NCBI GenBank assembly: GCA_023266435.1
Contig: JAHFQF010000107.1
Location: 1-7,839, forward strand
DNA: 7,839 nt
Reading direction: 5' to 3'
DNA from: Legionellales bacterium
GTDB lineage: Bacteria; Pseudomonadota; Gammaproteobacteria; Berkiellales; Berkiellaceae
Positions 7,586 to 7,839 of the stretch are shown here, piece by piece. The translations under genes and the position numbers were made by a program. Numbering within the stretch: the stretch's first letter is position 1; each line of letters begins with the position of its first letter. The notes under the pieces are model-generated. The model saw only the letters and a program-made list of their open reading frames with translations, was not told the origin of the DNA and made no database searches.

Positions 7586-7839
7586 ATGGCGCGATTTAAG
7601 TTTGCCGCTCTAGTACTGAGCACGAGTTTACTCTTTTTGCCCGCTTGTGGCACAAAGCATACAGACGCCCCCATTCATTTGATTCCGGAAGCATCTGAAA
7701 TTCGTTTGGGGCAAAATTACTATCCCTTTGCAGCCCAGCAAGGTGGTGGGGAATACCAGCAATCGCCTGCACTCACTAAATATGTGAAAAAAGTAGGCCA
7801 GCGACTTGCAGCCCATAGTGAGAGACCTGCCTTGCCTTA
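7586..7839 (+). CDS. Probable M48-family metalloprotease lipoprotein (partial, N-terminus only)
   Basis: The first 84 residues are visible and the gene runs off the window. Residues 1-21 form a lipoprotein signal peptide: MARFK, a hydrophobic core (FAALVLSTSLLFL) and lipobox LPAC with the lipidated Cys at 21. Following segments, EIRLGQNYYPFAAQQGGGEY and then YVKKVGQRLAAHSERPALP, match the layout of the N-terminal part of BepA/LoiP-like M48 peptidase lipoproteins, where a Gly-Gly-Glu-Tyr turn and a helix with VGxRLA precede a DLPY-like strand. The zinc motif HExxH would lie beyond the window and is not seen, so enzyme class rests on the N-terminal pattern. Such proteins act at the outer membrane in envelope protein quality control. 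The ATG at 7586 has AAAGGA seven bases upstream. It is transcribed away from gdhB. Confidence 0.8.
   Translation, partial: MARFKFAALVLSTSLLFLPACGTKHTDAPIHLIPEASEIRLGQNYYPFAAQQGGGEYQQSPALTKYVKKVGQRLAAHSERPALP

Noticed and set aside
7628..7816. 62-codon minus-strand open frame opposite the lipoprotein gene
   Set aside because: The plus frame has a clear ribosome site, lipobox and M48-like sequence, so this is its shadow.

Overview
The window looks like a chromosomal piece of a moderately AT-rich gammaproteobacterium. The main clue is a 1617-residue NAD-dependent glutamate dehydrogenase of the large (about 180 kDa) type, supported by an M48-type lipoprotein of a kind common in proteobacteria. 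The repeat-rich, rickettsial-style surface protein and the overall base composition would fit a host-associated lineage such as the Legionellales, but that placement is an inference.

Layout, left to right. (1) Positions 1-1460, minus strand: the N-terminal 486 residues of a large secreted surface protein, very rich in Gly/Thr/Ser/Ala/Asn, with about four degenerate modules of 74-83 residues; its C-terminus lies outside the window. (2) Positions 1461-1642: a short intergenic region with a plausible promoter for the surface protein, one arm of a dispersed repeat, and a 9-bp perfect stem-loop just after the hydrolase stop. (3) Positions 1643-2380, minus: an alpha/beta hydrolase with a complete Ser-Asp-His triad. 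(4) Positions 2355-7208, minus: gdhB, NAD-specific glutamate dehydrogenase. The hydrolase start lies inside the last codons of gdhB (26-nt overlap), so the two form a translationally close pair. (5) Positions 7209-7585: a divergent intergenic region dominated by a 151-bp palindromic element (7294-7444) with imperfect 18-bp terminal inverted repeats and nested internal inverted repeats. (6) Positions 7586-7839, plus: the N-terminal 84 residues of a probable M48-family metalloprotease lipoprotein.

How the genes relate. gdhB oxidises glutamate to 2-oxoglutarate and ammonium, feeding amino-acid carbon into the TCA cycle. The overlapping hydrolase is probably co-transcribed, but nothing in the sequence shows its substrate. 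The surface protein and the lipoprotein are envelope proteins with no visible functional link to gdhB.

The most interesting non-coding signal is a repeat family sharing the 13-mer AGTTCGGAGTTTT, seen as a full palindromic element at 7294-7444 and as a diverged arm at 1549-1592. It looks like a small non-autonomous mobile element or a structured intergenic repeat. I do not see a clear new multi-gene system (defence, secretion or biosynthesis) in the window.
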